Assembly (NCBI GenBank): GCA_016222805.1
Contig: JACRQG010000032.1
Location: 62,001-126,000 of the forward strand
DNA from: Verrucomicrobiota bacterium
GTDB taxonomy: Bacteria > Verrucomicrobiota > Verrucomicrobiia > Opitutales > Opitutaceae
Direction: 5' to 3'
Length of the DNA: 64,000 bases
Each line of letters begins with the position of its first letter. Position 1 is the first letter of the stretch. Of the stretch, positions 50,783 to 60,500 are shown piece by piece. A program made the position numbers and the translations under genes. The notes under the pieces were generated by a model that ran no database searches, was not told the DNA's origin, and saw only the letters and a program-made list of their open reading frames with translations.

Positions 50783-53377
50783 ATGTCCGCCGTCCTTTCT
50801 TCCCCTCTGCGCCTCCTCCGCCTGCTGTCCGCTGCCCTCCTGCCCGCCGCGGCCCTGTTCTCCGCCTCCGCGCCGGCGGCGTTTCGTCCCCCGGCGGTGC
50901 CGCTGGTCGCCTGCGATCCCTACTTCAGCGTCTGGTCGCAGGCCGATCGGCTGACGGATGCCGGCACCACCCATTGGACCGGAAAACCGCATCGCCTGAC
51001 CGGCCTGGTGCGCATCGACGGGCAGGCGTTTCGCGTGCTGGGCGCGCAACCCGCCGACGTCCCTGCGCTGCCGCAAACGGGGGTCCGGGTGCTGCCCACG
51101 CGCACGATCTGCACCTTCGCCGGCGCCGGCCTCGAATTGACCCTGACCTTCACGACCCCCGCCCTGCCGGAGGACATCGATCTGCTCTCGCGGCCGGTCA
51201 CCTATGTGACGTGGGAGGCCAAGGCAACCGATGGGAAAAACCACCAGGTGTCGGCCCTTTTCACCGCCTCCGGCGAACTCGCGGTGAACACCCCGGCCGA
51301 GACCGTGGCGTGGGAGACTCCGGTCGCGATCGACACGCTGCGCTCGGCGCGGCTCGGCGCGGCCCGGCAGGCCGTGCTCGACAAGAAAGGCGACGACATC
51401 CGCATCGACTGGGGTTACCTGTACCTGGCCGCCCCGGCGGCGCATGCCAAGGTCGCGCCCGCCCGGTCGTCGCTCCTGGTGGAATTCGCCACGGGGCGGA
51501 CGCCGGACACCCTGGCCCCGGGCAATGGCGCCGCGGAGGGCATCGTCCTCGGGGCCGAACTTTCCTTCGGCGCGGTCGGCACCAGTCCGGTGAGCCGCTG
51601 GCTCGTGCTGGCCTACGACGACATCTTCTCGATTCAACACATGGGCGTGAACCTCCGCCCCTACTGGCGCCGGCACGGCTGGCAGGCGGCGGACCTGCTG
51701 CGCGCCTCGGCCCGCGACTACATCACGCTGCGTCAGCGGTGCGCGTCGTTTGACGAGGAATTGCTGGCGGACCTCCGGCGGGCCGGTGGCCAGGCCTACG
51801 CCGACATCGGCGCCCTGGCCTATCGGCAATGTTTCGCCGCCGGCAAGTTCGCCGCGGATGCCAATGGCCAGCCTCTCCAGTTCTCGAAGGAGAATCACTC
51901 CAACGGCTGCATCAGCACCTCCGATGTCTTTTATCCGATGGCGCCGCAGTTCCTGCTCTTCGGGCCGTCGCTGGCCAAGTCGTTCCTCGTGCCCTTCATG
52001 AACTACGCGGCGAGCCCGCGCTGGAAGTTCCCCTTCGCGCCGCACGATCTCGGCACCTACCCGAAGGCCAACGGCCAGGTGTACGGCGACGGCGAGTTCG
52101 GCGAGAACAACCAGATGCCGGTGGAGGAGTGCGGCAACGTGCTGATCCTCTTTGCGGCGATCGCGAAGATGGAGGGCCATGCCGAGTTTGCCGCCCGCTA
52201 CTGGCCGCAACTCGCGCAGTGGGCGGCCTACCTCAAGGAAAAGGGCTTCGATCCGGAGAACCAGCTCTGCACCGACGACTTCGCCGGCCACCTCGCGCAC
52301 AACGTCAACCTCAGCGCCAAGGCCATCTGCGCCCTCGGCGCCTTTTCGCAGCTCTGCGCCCTGCGCGGCGATTCCGCGGGGGCCGAATCCTACCTGCGGC
52401 TCGCGCGCGAATTCGCGCAGCGCTGGGTGAAGGAGGCCGCCGACGGCGATCACACGCGCCTTGCCTTCGACAAGCCGGGCACCTGGAGCCAGAAGTACAA
52501 CCTGATCTGGGACCGCCTCCTCGGACTGAACCTCTTTCCGGCCTCGGTCGCCCGGCAGGAGTTGGACTATTATCGCCGCATCCAGCTCCCCTTCGGCCTG
52601 CCGCTCGACAACCGCCAGACCTACACGAAGCTCGATTGGATCCTCTGGACTGCGACGCTGACGCAGGAACGCGCCGACTTCGATGCGCTGGTCGCCCCGG
52701 TGCATCGCTTCCTCCACGAAACCCCGGATCGCTCGCCGATGACCGACTGGTACTTTGCCGACACGGCGAAGAAACGCGGGTTCACGGCGCGGCCGGTGGT
52801 CGGCGGCGTCTTCGCCCAGCTCCTTTACGATGGGACGGTGTGGAAGAAGTGGGCCGGACGGGATCGCACCAAGGCCGCCAACTGGGCCCCGCTTCCCTCC
52901 GACGCCAAGAGCCGCGTTCTCGTTTCCACCGCCGTCGGCACTCCCGCGGTGTGGCGCTATCGCGAGACCGCACCGACCGGAGAGTGGCGGGCCGCGGCGT
53001 ACGATGACGCGGACTGGGCCAAGGGTCCGGCCGGGTTCGGCTTCAATCCCGGCACCGGCGCCGCCCCTGCCCCGCAGGTGAAGACCACCTGGAACTCCGC
53101 CGACCTCTGGCTGCGGCACACCTTTGAGTTGAAGGACGTGAAGGCCGAGGTGGTGCGTCTCCGCCTGGTCCACTCGGGCCCCTGCGAGATCTACCTGAAC
53201 GGCCAACTCGCGTTGCAGCGCGGCGGCGCCGAGCGCGGCTACGACGATCATCCGCTTTCGCCCGAAGCGCGACGCGCGCTGAAACCCGGCACCAACGTGC
53301 TGGCGGTGAAGGCGGCCGCAGGTACCAACAAACGCCGCGCCGTCATCGATGTCGGGCTGATCGAAGTCCTGCCGTAG
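50783..53377 (+). CDS. Exported DUF4965 glutaminase-type protein with C-terminal sugar-binding-like domain
   Basis: An 864-residue exported protein (signal peptide about 1-30). Domains in order: DUF4964/DUF5127-like N-terminal beta region (VPLVACDPYFSVWSQADRLT), DUF4965 and DUF1793-like (alpha/alpha)6 region (NHSNGCISTSDVFYPM; HDLGTYPKANGQVYG; MPVEECGNVLIL; DDFAGHLAHNVNLSAKAI). From about 690 a beta domain (YRETAPTGEWRAAAYDDADW ... YLNGQ) resembles glycosidase carbohydrate-binding domains. Fungal GtaA-type relatives are called glutaminases; related bacterial members act on carbohydrates, so the substrate is uncertain. The ATG at 50783 is chosen because it begins the signal peptide. Confidence 0.85.
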   Translation: MSAVLSSPLRLLRLLSAALLPAAALFSASAPAAFRPPAVPLVACDPYFSVWSQADRLTDAGTTHWTGKPHRLTGLVRIDGQAFRVLGAQPADVPALPQTGVRVLPTRTICTFAGAGLELTLTFTTPALPEDIDLLSRPVTYVTWEAKATDGKNHQVSALFTASGELAVNTPAETVAWETPVAIDTLRSARLGAARQAVLDKKGDDIRIDWGYLYLAAPAAHAKVAPARSSLLVEFATGRTPDTLAPGNGAAEGIVLGAELSFGAVGTSPVSRWLVLAYDDIFSIQHMGVNLRPYWRRHGWQAADLLRASARDYITLRQRCASFDEELLADLRRAGGQAYADIGALAYRQCFAAGKFAADANGQPLQFSKENHSNGCISTSDVFYPMAPQFLLFGPSLAKSFLVPFMNYAASPRWKFPFAPHDLGTYPKANGQVYGDGEFGENNQMPVEECGNVLILFAAIAKMEGHAEFAARYWPQLAQWAAYLKEKGFDPENQLCTDDFAGHLAHNVNLSAKAICALGAFSQLCALRGDSAGAESYLRLAREFAQRWVKEAADGDHTRLAFDKPGTWSQKYNLIWDRLLGLNLFPASVARQELDYYRRIQLPFGLPLDNRQTYTKLDWILWTATLTQERADFDALVAPVHRFLHETPDRSPMTDWYFADTAKKRGFTARPVVGGVFAQLLYDGTVWKKWAGRDRTKAANWAPLPSDAKSRVLVSTAVGTPAVWRYRETAPTGEWRAAAYDDADWAKGPAGFGFNPGTGAAPAPQVKTTWNSADLWLRHTFELKDVKAEVVRLRLVHSGPCEIYLNGQLALQRGGAERGYDDHPLSPEARRALKPGTNVLAVKAAAGTNKRRAVIDVGLIEVLP

Positions 53378-53383
53378 GCGGGG

Positions 53384-53459
53384 TGTGGGCGGGGCGACCT
53401 CGCCCCGCGGCAGGAATCATTCGATCCGCTTGGCGCGGGGCGGGGTCGCCCCGCCTACA
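53384..53459. repeat. REP/BIME-like pair at the DUF4965 stop
   Basis: TGTGGGCGGGGCGACCTCGC to the inverted GGGGTCGCCCCGCCTACA. It starts 7 nt after the stop codon; a further partial copy (GTAGGCGGGG) overlaps the stop codon itself. It lies between two convergent genes, where it could limit read-through. Confidence 0.8.
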
Positions 53460-53472
53460 CCCGAGCCTCCCC

Positions 53473-56154
53473 TCACTCCACGTGGAGGCGAAGGTCGTCG
53501 AGGCGCAGGGTTTCGCCGGCCCGCACGGTGATGCGATGGATCGCCGGAGCAACTTGATCGCGCGGCACCGCCGCCGACCAGGCCTGGTCTCCCCGAGCGG
53601 TCAATGCGAGCGGTTGTTCGTTCCAGCGCACCTCCGGTGGCACGCGGCCCGTTCGCTCCACGCGCAACTCCAGCCGCGCCGCGAGTTTCGTCGACGTCCG
53701 AAGGTCGTCGCCCACGTGCAGTTCGTAGGTGCGGCTCTGGCCGGCCGTGAACTTCTCCGGCGCATCAGGCGTGAGGGTGGGCAGCTTGAAGTGCGCCCCC
53801 GCCGGATAATAGCTCCGACCCTGGCCCGAACCCTGGACGCTCGCGAAGTAGACCTTGGGCAGTGTGCGCAGGAGCGCCGGATCGCCAAGTTCCCGCCAGA
53901 GCGGTGACTTCGGATCGAAGTGATTGAACATCTCGATACCATCCACGCCCGCAGCCCAGGCCTGCAGCGCCCGCGCGCGGAGCGAAGGCAGCGACGTCCG
54001 CGCGGCCTTGGCTTCCTCCTGGCGCACACGGCTCTCCGGCAGGCAGGCGTAGAACTTCACGCCATGGCGACGCGCCAGGGCGACGGTTTCGCTCCAGTGG
54101 TTGAGCTGGAAGTAGCCCCCGGGCACGAGGAAATCGACCAGGCCGTCGGCCAGCCAGCGCTCGAGGTCGAGCCCGATCTCGCGGCAATAGCCGGCGGAAT
54201 CGGGCACTTTGACCGCAAGCAGGAGGTACTTGCCCCGGCGGCGGCCGGCGGCATCGAGATCGCGGCGGATGTCGCGCAACAGGGCCGTCATCAGGGCGCG
54301 TTCCTCGTCGCCGACGGGTTGCTCGGCCGCGGTTTTCCGGAAGTAGACCGGGTGGCGCCAGAAATCGAGGCTCACGCCGTCGAGGTCGTAATTGGCCGCC
54401 GTCTCGGCGATGGTCCGTCGCGCGAGGTTCCGTATCTCGGGGCGCGCGTAGTCGACCGCGCTCCAGGTGCCGCGCTTCGGCGGGCGTTCCTTGGTGCCCA
54501 TGAGCCAGTCGGGGTGTTCGACCTTCAGCTTCGGGATGAGGAGCGGGTTCGAGGCGTCGTGGGTGTCGTTCATCCGCATCGTCCAGAACACCTCCTGGCC
54601 GGTGGTCCGGCAGTGTTCGCTGACGACGCGCAGCGAGTCGGTGCCGAGCGGCAGCAGATCCGGGAGGATGTTATGCTGGTAGCGACCTTCGCGGACGAGG
54701 AAGGGCTCCGCTACCGCGGTGCGGTGCGCGAAGCGGTTGAAGGTGCCGCTGGTGGTGTCGAAGACGACGGTATCGACCTGCGTACCGGCGAGCGGGGCGA
54801 TGCGGTAGGGCAGGAAGTCGCGCGGTTGCGGCAGCGGCCGGGGTGGCACGCGGGTTTCGCCGCCATCGTCGTTGAACAGGAGCCGGCGCGACCGGGCCAG
54901 CGCCGCCGCCCGCGCGGCTTCACGCGTGGGGGAAGGCCGATCGAAGTGGATTCGCGCGGCATAGACACGGTTGTTGGCGCCCCAGGGGTTGTCCGGAGGA
55001 ATGATGCGCAGCGGCGCCGGCGCCTGCATCCACTCCGCCACGGTCACCCAGGTCTCGGTCGGCGACACCTCCGTCACGCCGAAGTTGCCGAGCCGCGCGC
55101 CGTGCTCCGGCACGAGGAGGCGCTCGGTGGCGCGCAACACGACGGGCCGCTCCGGATCCACCTGCGCGAGGAAGAGCGGGGCGCGATGGCGGAAGACGTG
55201 ATCGTTGCCGGCGCCCCGCCGCGTGTAGACAAGGAAGAGTGCCTCGCGGTGCGTCACCCAGTGGGCCTGCGTGTTGTACGAGCCGAGATCGGTGCCGTCG
55301 TCCCAGGTCCAGCGGCGCGGTGCATCGAAGTGCAAGCCGTCGCGGCTCGTGGCCACGTAGGCGCTGGTGTCATTGCGCATCGTCAGGAAGTAGCGCCCGC
55401 CGACCGTGGCCAGGGACGGCTCATAGAGACCGCGCCCGCCCTTCACCACGAGTTCCCCGCCGATTTCCCGCACGGCCAGGGTGGTGCCGTCGAAGGTGCA
55501 GCGCGCCACGGCGACACGGTAGTCCGGCTCCTTGGCCGCCTTGAAGTAGAAGGGCAGGAGGATCTCGCCGTTGGGCAAATCCACCCGTTGCACGCAGCCG
55601 GCGCCGGAGTTGAAAAAACGCGCCTCGGCCGGCATCGCCAGCGGGCGCCAGGGCGCCCAGGTGCGCGCGGTCGGATCGTAGACGGAGAAGCAGGTCTCCC
55701 GCGCGCGGTCGGGGATGACGGCGTTGTTTCGGTAACGCACGGTGTGGCCGATGCCGAGCAGCTTACCGGAGGGGGCGTGCCATTTCGGCCAGAAGTCGCA
55801 GGCACCCACGGTGACGCCGTTGGGTTCCGGCCGCTGGCCGAGGGTCTCGGCATGTTCGCGTGGGCCGCTCCAGCTCCGGCCGAGATCATCGGTGCGCAGC
55901 TCGTTGAGCGGTCCGAAGACGTCGCTGCCCTTGAGCCAGAGGGTCTGCAGGGTGAGGACGACCGCAGGGGGGGTTCCGGCCGGCTGCGGCACGATGCCGG
56001 CGCGCGGGTGCACCCAGCAGTGCACGCCGTCGTAGCCCTGGCGGATGACGTCGAGCTGCACCGTGTAGTCGACCGGCGCGGGCGCAGCGCACGCGGTGGC
56101 CGCGGCCAGGCACGGCCAGCACCACCGGCGGAGGGAGAAGGAGGCGTTTTTCAC
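53473..56154 (-). CDS. Exported fusion: BNR propeller + TIM-barrel glycosidase-like + C-terminal beta domain
   Basis: An 893-residue exported protein (signal peptide 1-18). Residues ~25-420 form an exo-sialidase-like propeller with Asp-boxes (TDDLGRSW; SRDGLHF) and RGLYEPSLATVGGRYFLTMR. Residues ~430-770 form a TIM-barrel of the GHL10/putative glycosidase type: FWTMRMNDTHD, the barrel-floor AANYDLDGVSLDFWRHPVYF, and VDFLVPGGYFQL. From ~780 a beta domain starts with KFTAGQSRTYELHVGDD. The GTG at 56154 is chosen because it begins the signal peptide. I do not know this fusion as a characterised enzyme. It is 34 bp downstream of the GntR gene on the same strand, so likely regulated with it. Confidence 0.83.
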   Translation of the reverse strand: MKNASFSLRRWCWPCLAAATACAAPAPVDYTVQLDVIRQGYDGVHCWVHPRAGIVPQPAGTPPAVVLTLQTLWLKGSDVFGPLNELRTDDLGRSWSGPREHAETLGQRPEPNGVTVGACDFWPKWHAPSGKLLGIGHTVRYRNNAVIPDRARETCFSVYDPTARTWAPWRPLAMPAEARFFNSGAGCVQRVDLPNGEILLPFYFKAAKEPDYRVAVARCTFDGTTLAVREIGGELVVKGGRGLYEPSLATVGGRYFLTMRNDTSAYVATSRDGLHFDAPRRWTWDDGTDLGSYNTQAHWVTHREALFLVYTRRGAGNDHVFRHRAPLFLAQVDPERPVVLRATERLLVPEHGARLGNFGVTEVSPTETWVTVAEWMQAPAPLRIIPPDNPWGANNRVYAARIHFDRPSPTREAARAAALARSRRLLFNDDGGETRVPPRPLPQPRDFLPYRIAPLAGTQVDTVVFDTTSGTFNRFAHRTAVAEPFLVREGRYQHNILPDLLPLGTDSLRVVSEHCRTTGQEVFWTMRMNDTHDASNPLLIPKLKVEHPDWLMGTKERPPKRGTWSAVDYARPEIRNLARRTIAETAANYDLDGVSLDFWRHPVYFRKTAAEQPVGDEERALMTALLRDIRRDLDAAGRRRGKYLLLAVKVPDSAGYCREIGLDLERWLADGLVDFLVPGGYFQLNHWSETVALARRHGVKFYACLPESRVRQEEAKAARTSLPSLRARALQAWAAGVDGIEMFNHFDPKSPLWRELGDPALLRTLPKVYFASVQGSGQGRSYYPAGAHFKLPTLTPDAPEKFTAGQSRTYELHVGDDLRTSTKLAARLELRVERTGRVPPEVRWNEQPLALTARGDQAWSAAVPRDQVAPAIHRITVRAGETLRLDDLRLHVE

Positions 56155-56188
56155 GGGGCGGGATCTGGTTGGAGCAAACGGGTTCCGG

Positions 56189-57325
56189 CTACCGGGCGTG
56201 GATCTCGGCGAGGGTTTCGCCAGCGCTGAGTTCGAGCGGGAGTTCGAGTCGCTCCCCGTCATCCAGCGGACGCACGCGCCGTCGCATTTCATCGAGCAGC
56301 CGCACGGACTTTCGCGCCAACTCCTCTTCGTCCACGGTCACGGAGACCAACCGGCGCGCCATCGCGCCTTCGCGCCAGCGACCGCCGAAGCCCACCAGCG
56401 AAACCTCGTCGGGCACCCGGATTCCCATGGCCGCGAGTTCGAAGTAGACGATCTCCGCCTCGGTATCGAAGGTGCAGAAGAGGCCGGTCGGCCGATCGCT
56501 CCCCGCCATCACCTGCTGCAGGCTGCGACGCACGACCGCGACATGGTCGGAGGAGTAGGTCGCGGCATCATCCACACAGAACACCGGTTCCGGCAACTTC
56601 CGGCCCGCTTCACGCACCGCCCTCTGGAATCCCTCTTGATATCCCGGAGTCATGCCCCCGCGGGTCGGGCTGAAGAACGCCAGCCGTTGATGTCCCCGCT
56701 GCAGCAAGGCCGTCGCTCCCATCCGGCCGACTTCCGTGGCGGAAAACGTCACCAAGGGCGCCGTGATTCCCTCCACCCGGCGATGGCAGAACACCACCGG
56801 GATGCCGCGCAGGTGCAGGGGCCGGATTTGGTAGCGCGGCGTTTCGTCCACCGTCGTGGGGACGATGGCCACGCCCGCCACCTCCTGGTCGATCAACTGC
56901 AACAGCGCGGCGGCCTGCCGGTTCGGATCGTTGTTGGTGTCGCAGACGATGACCTGGTTGTTGAGCTGCTCCGAGGCCTGGTGGAAGCCGCGCTGCAGCG
57001 AGGGATAAAAGCCGGTGCGGGTGTCCGGAATCACCAGGGCGAACGCGTCCAGTCCGGACCGCAGCCGAGCCGTGGCGGACTCGTGCACGAAGGTGCCGCG
57101 TCCCGGCACCCGCCGGATGAGACCGCTCCGCTCCAGCTCCGCCAGTGCCTGGCGCACGGTGTTGCGCGACATCTTCTCCGACACGGTGAGCTGCTGCTCC
57201 GTGGGCAACGCGTCGCCCGGCTTCAGCCGACCAGCGGTGAGTTCCCCCAAGAGGTACTGCCTCAGTCGCTCGTGTTTGGGGACGCCGGCAACCGCTGCTG
57301 GGGTATTTCGAGTCCTTTCGGTCAT
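56189..57325 (-). CDS. GntR-LacI chimeric transcriptional regulator
   Basis: A 378-residue regulator. The N-terminal winged helix is GntR type (residues 17-85: RLKPGDALPTEQQLTVSEKM; SRNTVRQALAELERSGLIRR; VPGRGTFVHE). The rest is a LacI/periplasmic-binding-like ligand domain (DAFALVIPDTRTGFY, GVAIVPTTVDET, PDEVSLVGFGG). This is the AraR-like architecture, where AraR responds to arabinose. The ATG at 57325 is preferred to a TTG at 57337. It is divergent from TonB receptor 3 and probably controls it and the fusion gene downstream. Confidence 0.9.
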   Translation of the reverse strand: MTERTRNTPAAVAGVPKHERLRQYLLGELTAGRLKPGDALPTEQQLTVSEKMSRNTVRQALAELERSGLIRRVPGRGTFVHESATARLRSGLDAFALVIPDTRTGFYPSLQRGFHQASEQLNNQVIVCDTNNDPNRQAAALLQLIDQEVAGVAIVPTTVDETPRYQIRPLHLRGIPVVFCHRRVEGITAPLVTFSATEVGRMGATALLQRGHQRLAFFSPTRGGMTPGYQEGFQRAVREAGRKLPEPVFCVDDAATYSSDHVAVVRRSLQQVMAGSDRPTGLFCTFDTEAEIVYFELAAMGIRVPDEVSLVGFGGRWREGAMARRLVSVTVDEEELARKSVRLLDEMRRRVRPLDDGERLELPLELSAGETLAEIHAR

Positions 57326-57537
57326 TTGTCTCAACAAATTTGCCGCGGATTATGTGCCGTGTCAATGGTACATTAAAGCGAAATACCGACCTGCCTGCTT
57401 GACTGAAATTGTACCTAATTGTATAGACAGTATCTCATCCGCCGCTTAATTCCGTGCCACGATTTCGCGCCAATGCCGCTAGCTGCGGCCCGCGGCCATG
57501 GCTCGGGTCTCCACTCCCCAACGCACACCTGTTCCCC
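57326..57537. promoter_or_regulatory. Divergent control region between GntR-LacI gene and TonB receptor 3
   Basis: AT-rich compared with its surroundings. A strong sigma-70-type promoter points to the receptor: TTGACT (57399-57404), 17 nt, TATAGA (57422-57427). Two GTAC-centred motifs, AATGGTACATT (57364-57374) and AATTGTACCTA in the spacer (inverse form TAGGTACAATT), are probable operators. On the minus strand, TTGACA then 17 nt then CAAATT is a weaker candidate for the regulator gene. Confidence 0.8.
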
Positions 57538-60500
57538 ATGCCCTCCACCCACCTGTCGGCCCATGCTCTTGTCCGTGTCACCATTTTCTTCCTCTGGCTG
57601 GCGGGCGCTTCGTTGGTTCCACCCGCCGCAGCCCAGTCGGCGGCTTCCGGCGTGATCGAAGGTCGGGTGCTCGACCTCGCCGCGGGCACTTACCTCAGCC
57701 AGGCCCGCGTGCAGGTGGAGGGGACCACCTTCGAGGCGTTCACCAATGACATCGGCGAATACCGCCTGACCGGGTTGCCGGCAGGCAACGTCACGCTGCG
57801 GGTCTCCTATGCCGCCATGCGGACGGAGACGGCGACGGTCGCGGTGCCGGCCGGCCGCAGCGTGCAGCACGATTTTTCGCTGCAACGGGCGGCACCCTCC
57901 TCCGCCGCCGCTGCCGCGCCAGGGACGCCCATCCTGCTCGATGCGTTTTCCGTCTCCGAGCGGGCGATGAGCGCCGAGGCCTCGGCCCTGCAGGAGCAGA
58001 AGACCGCCGCCAACATCAAGAACGTCGTGACCTTCGAGGAATTCGGCGATCTCGGCGAAGGCAACCCGGGCGAATTCCTGAAGTTCGTGCCCGGAATCGA
58101 AATCGGCCTGAACCCCGTGGTCCCCGGCAACGCCTCAATCCGCGGCATGCCCGGCTCGGGCACCCTGATGCTGATGGATGGCGTGCAGTACGCCGGCACG
58201 GCCGCGGACGCCCGCGGCGCAGATCTCGTCGGTGCCAATGTCGGCAACATCGATCGGATCGAGGTGACGAAGGTCCCCACCCCCGATCTGCCTGCCAACG
58301 CGGTGGGTGGCACGATCAACGTCATCCCCAAGAGCAACCTCAGCTTCACCCGCCGGTCGCTGACCTACAATGTCTTCGGCACCCACACCACCATCGACAC
58401 CGTCCGCCGGCTGCCGTCGCAACTCGGGCGCGGGCGCGGCACGGCCTACATGGACGAAGGTCGCAGCCTGACGCAGCCCGGCTTCGACCTCACCTACATG
58501 CACCCGATCAGCCGGTCGCTGGCGCTCTCGTTCAGCGCCGGCTTCAGCGATCGGGTCGAGATCCGCGACTTCCTGAATTCGACCTGGAACCTCGTCACCA
58601 ACGCCCAGACCGCCTCCCAGAAGAACCCCATCATCGTCCCCCGCGAACGGCGCCTGCTCTCCGCCACGGCGGACTACCGTCTCGGCGCCCGGCACCGCTT
58701 CTCGGTGCGCGCCCAGTACACCGACGACAAGGCGTTCGCGCAGCTGCCGACCTTCTCCACCTCCTATGGCACGCTCGCCAGCTTCGGACCCGACTTCTCC
58801 CAGGGATCCACCGCCGCCAACGGGAGCATCACCCAGAACGTCCAGCACTATAACCAGATTCGGCAGACCCTCAGCGGAAAGTTCGGGTATCAGTACAGCG
58901 GCGACGCCTGGCGCGCGCAGCTGAACATCGGCCTCTCGCGGGCGCAGTACAACACCCGCACGCTCGAGGACGGCATCTTCCGCACCCTGCAGGCCACCCT
59001 CACCGGCCTGGTCATCCGGGCGGACAACGTCCGCGGGATGCACGAGCAGGTGCCACCCACGATCACGGCGCGCACGGCCGCCGGCGTCCCCGTCGACCCC
59101 GCCAACATCAACCTCTACTCCCTTACCACCGCCACCGGCGGCACGATCCCGCTCAAGTCGAACCAGCAGGCCCTGAAACTCGATTTCACGCGCGACCTGC
59201 GGCTGGCGGTGCCGGTCACGATCAAGACGGGCCTCGCCTACGACCGTGCCGAGCGCGACATCCGCAACCAGACCTGGACCTGGACGATCAACCCGCCCAC
59301 GGCCGCCGGCGGCCGCCTGGTGGGCAACCACGACCTCGTCGATACCGACTTCAGCTCCCGGTGGACCTTCAAGGACGGCTCGAGGGTGCAGTGGATCGAG
59401 GGGCGCAAGGCTTTCCGGCTCTTCCGCGAGCACCCGGAGTACTTTCAGCTCAACGAGGCAACTGCCTACACCTCCGGGGTCACCGGCTCGAAGCTCCTCG
59501 AGGAAGCCATCTCCGCGGCCTATGCGCGCGCCGACGTGAAGTTCCTCGACAACCGCCTCTGGCTCGCCGGCGGCGGGCGGTTCGAACGCACCGACGATGA
59601 GGGCCGGGGCCCGCTCAATGACCCCAATGCCATCTACCAGAAGAACCCGGATGGCTCCCTGGTCCGCGGTGCCAACGGCCGCCCAGTGGCGTTGCCGGGC
59701 ACCGCGCTGCAGCTGGCGCAGCTCCAGTACCGCGAGCGCGGCTCGTACGGGAAGTCCAACTACAGCGGCTTCTACCCCAGTCTCAACAGCTCCTACACGA
59801 TCCTGCCCGACCTCCTCGTGCGCGCCGCCTACGCCCGCACCATCGGCCGGCCCGACATCACCGCCATCGTGCCGGGTGTCACCATCACGGACATCGCCAG
59901 CAACAGCGCCGACCCCGTGATCAACGAGGTCAACACCGGTCTCCAGCCGTGGCACGCCGACAACTGGGATCTCAGCCTCGAGTCCTACAACCTTCGCGGC
60001 GCCACCATTGCGGTGAGCCTCTTCCGGAAGGACGTGACGGATTTCTTCACCTCCACCCAGCGGCCCGTGGCGCAGGCAGACCTCGATCGCTACGGCCTCG
60101 GGCCGGAGTATCTCGGCTACGATCTCGTGACGACGGCGAACTCCGCCGAACAGGCCCGGATCGGCGGAGTGGAGATCAGCTGGCGGCAGTCGCTCCGGCC
60201 GTTCGCGTTGGTGCCGGAATGGGCGAAGGGCCTGCAGGTGTACGCCAACACCACGCGCCTGAACATCTCCGGCAGCGGCAAGGACAGCTTCCTTCCCTTC
60301 CGCCCGCGCCTCTTCAACTGGGGCGTGAGCTACACGCACCGCAAGGCCCTGGTGCGAGTGAACGTCGCGCAGCAAGGCGCCCAGCGCACCGCCCTGGTCT
60401 CACCCAACGCCACCACTCCCGCCGGCACCTACCAGTACATTCCGATCCGCATCATTACGGACGTCGCCTTCGAATACCGGCTGCACAAGCGCGTCGCCCT

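Noticed and set aside
50060-53251. 1063-codon minus-strand frame extending from CE15 region over DUF4965
   Set aside because: It is an antisense shadow of DUF4965; the true CE15-like frame is different and starts at 50679.
44038-53459. Treating the regularly spaced GC-rich hairpins as CRISPR or as simple terminators
   Set aside because: Copies are dispersed singly with no spacers of constant length, and no T-tract follows the stems.
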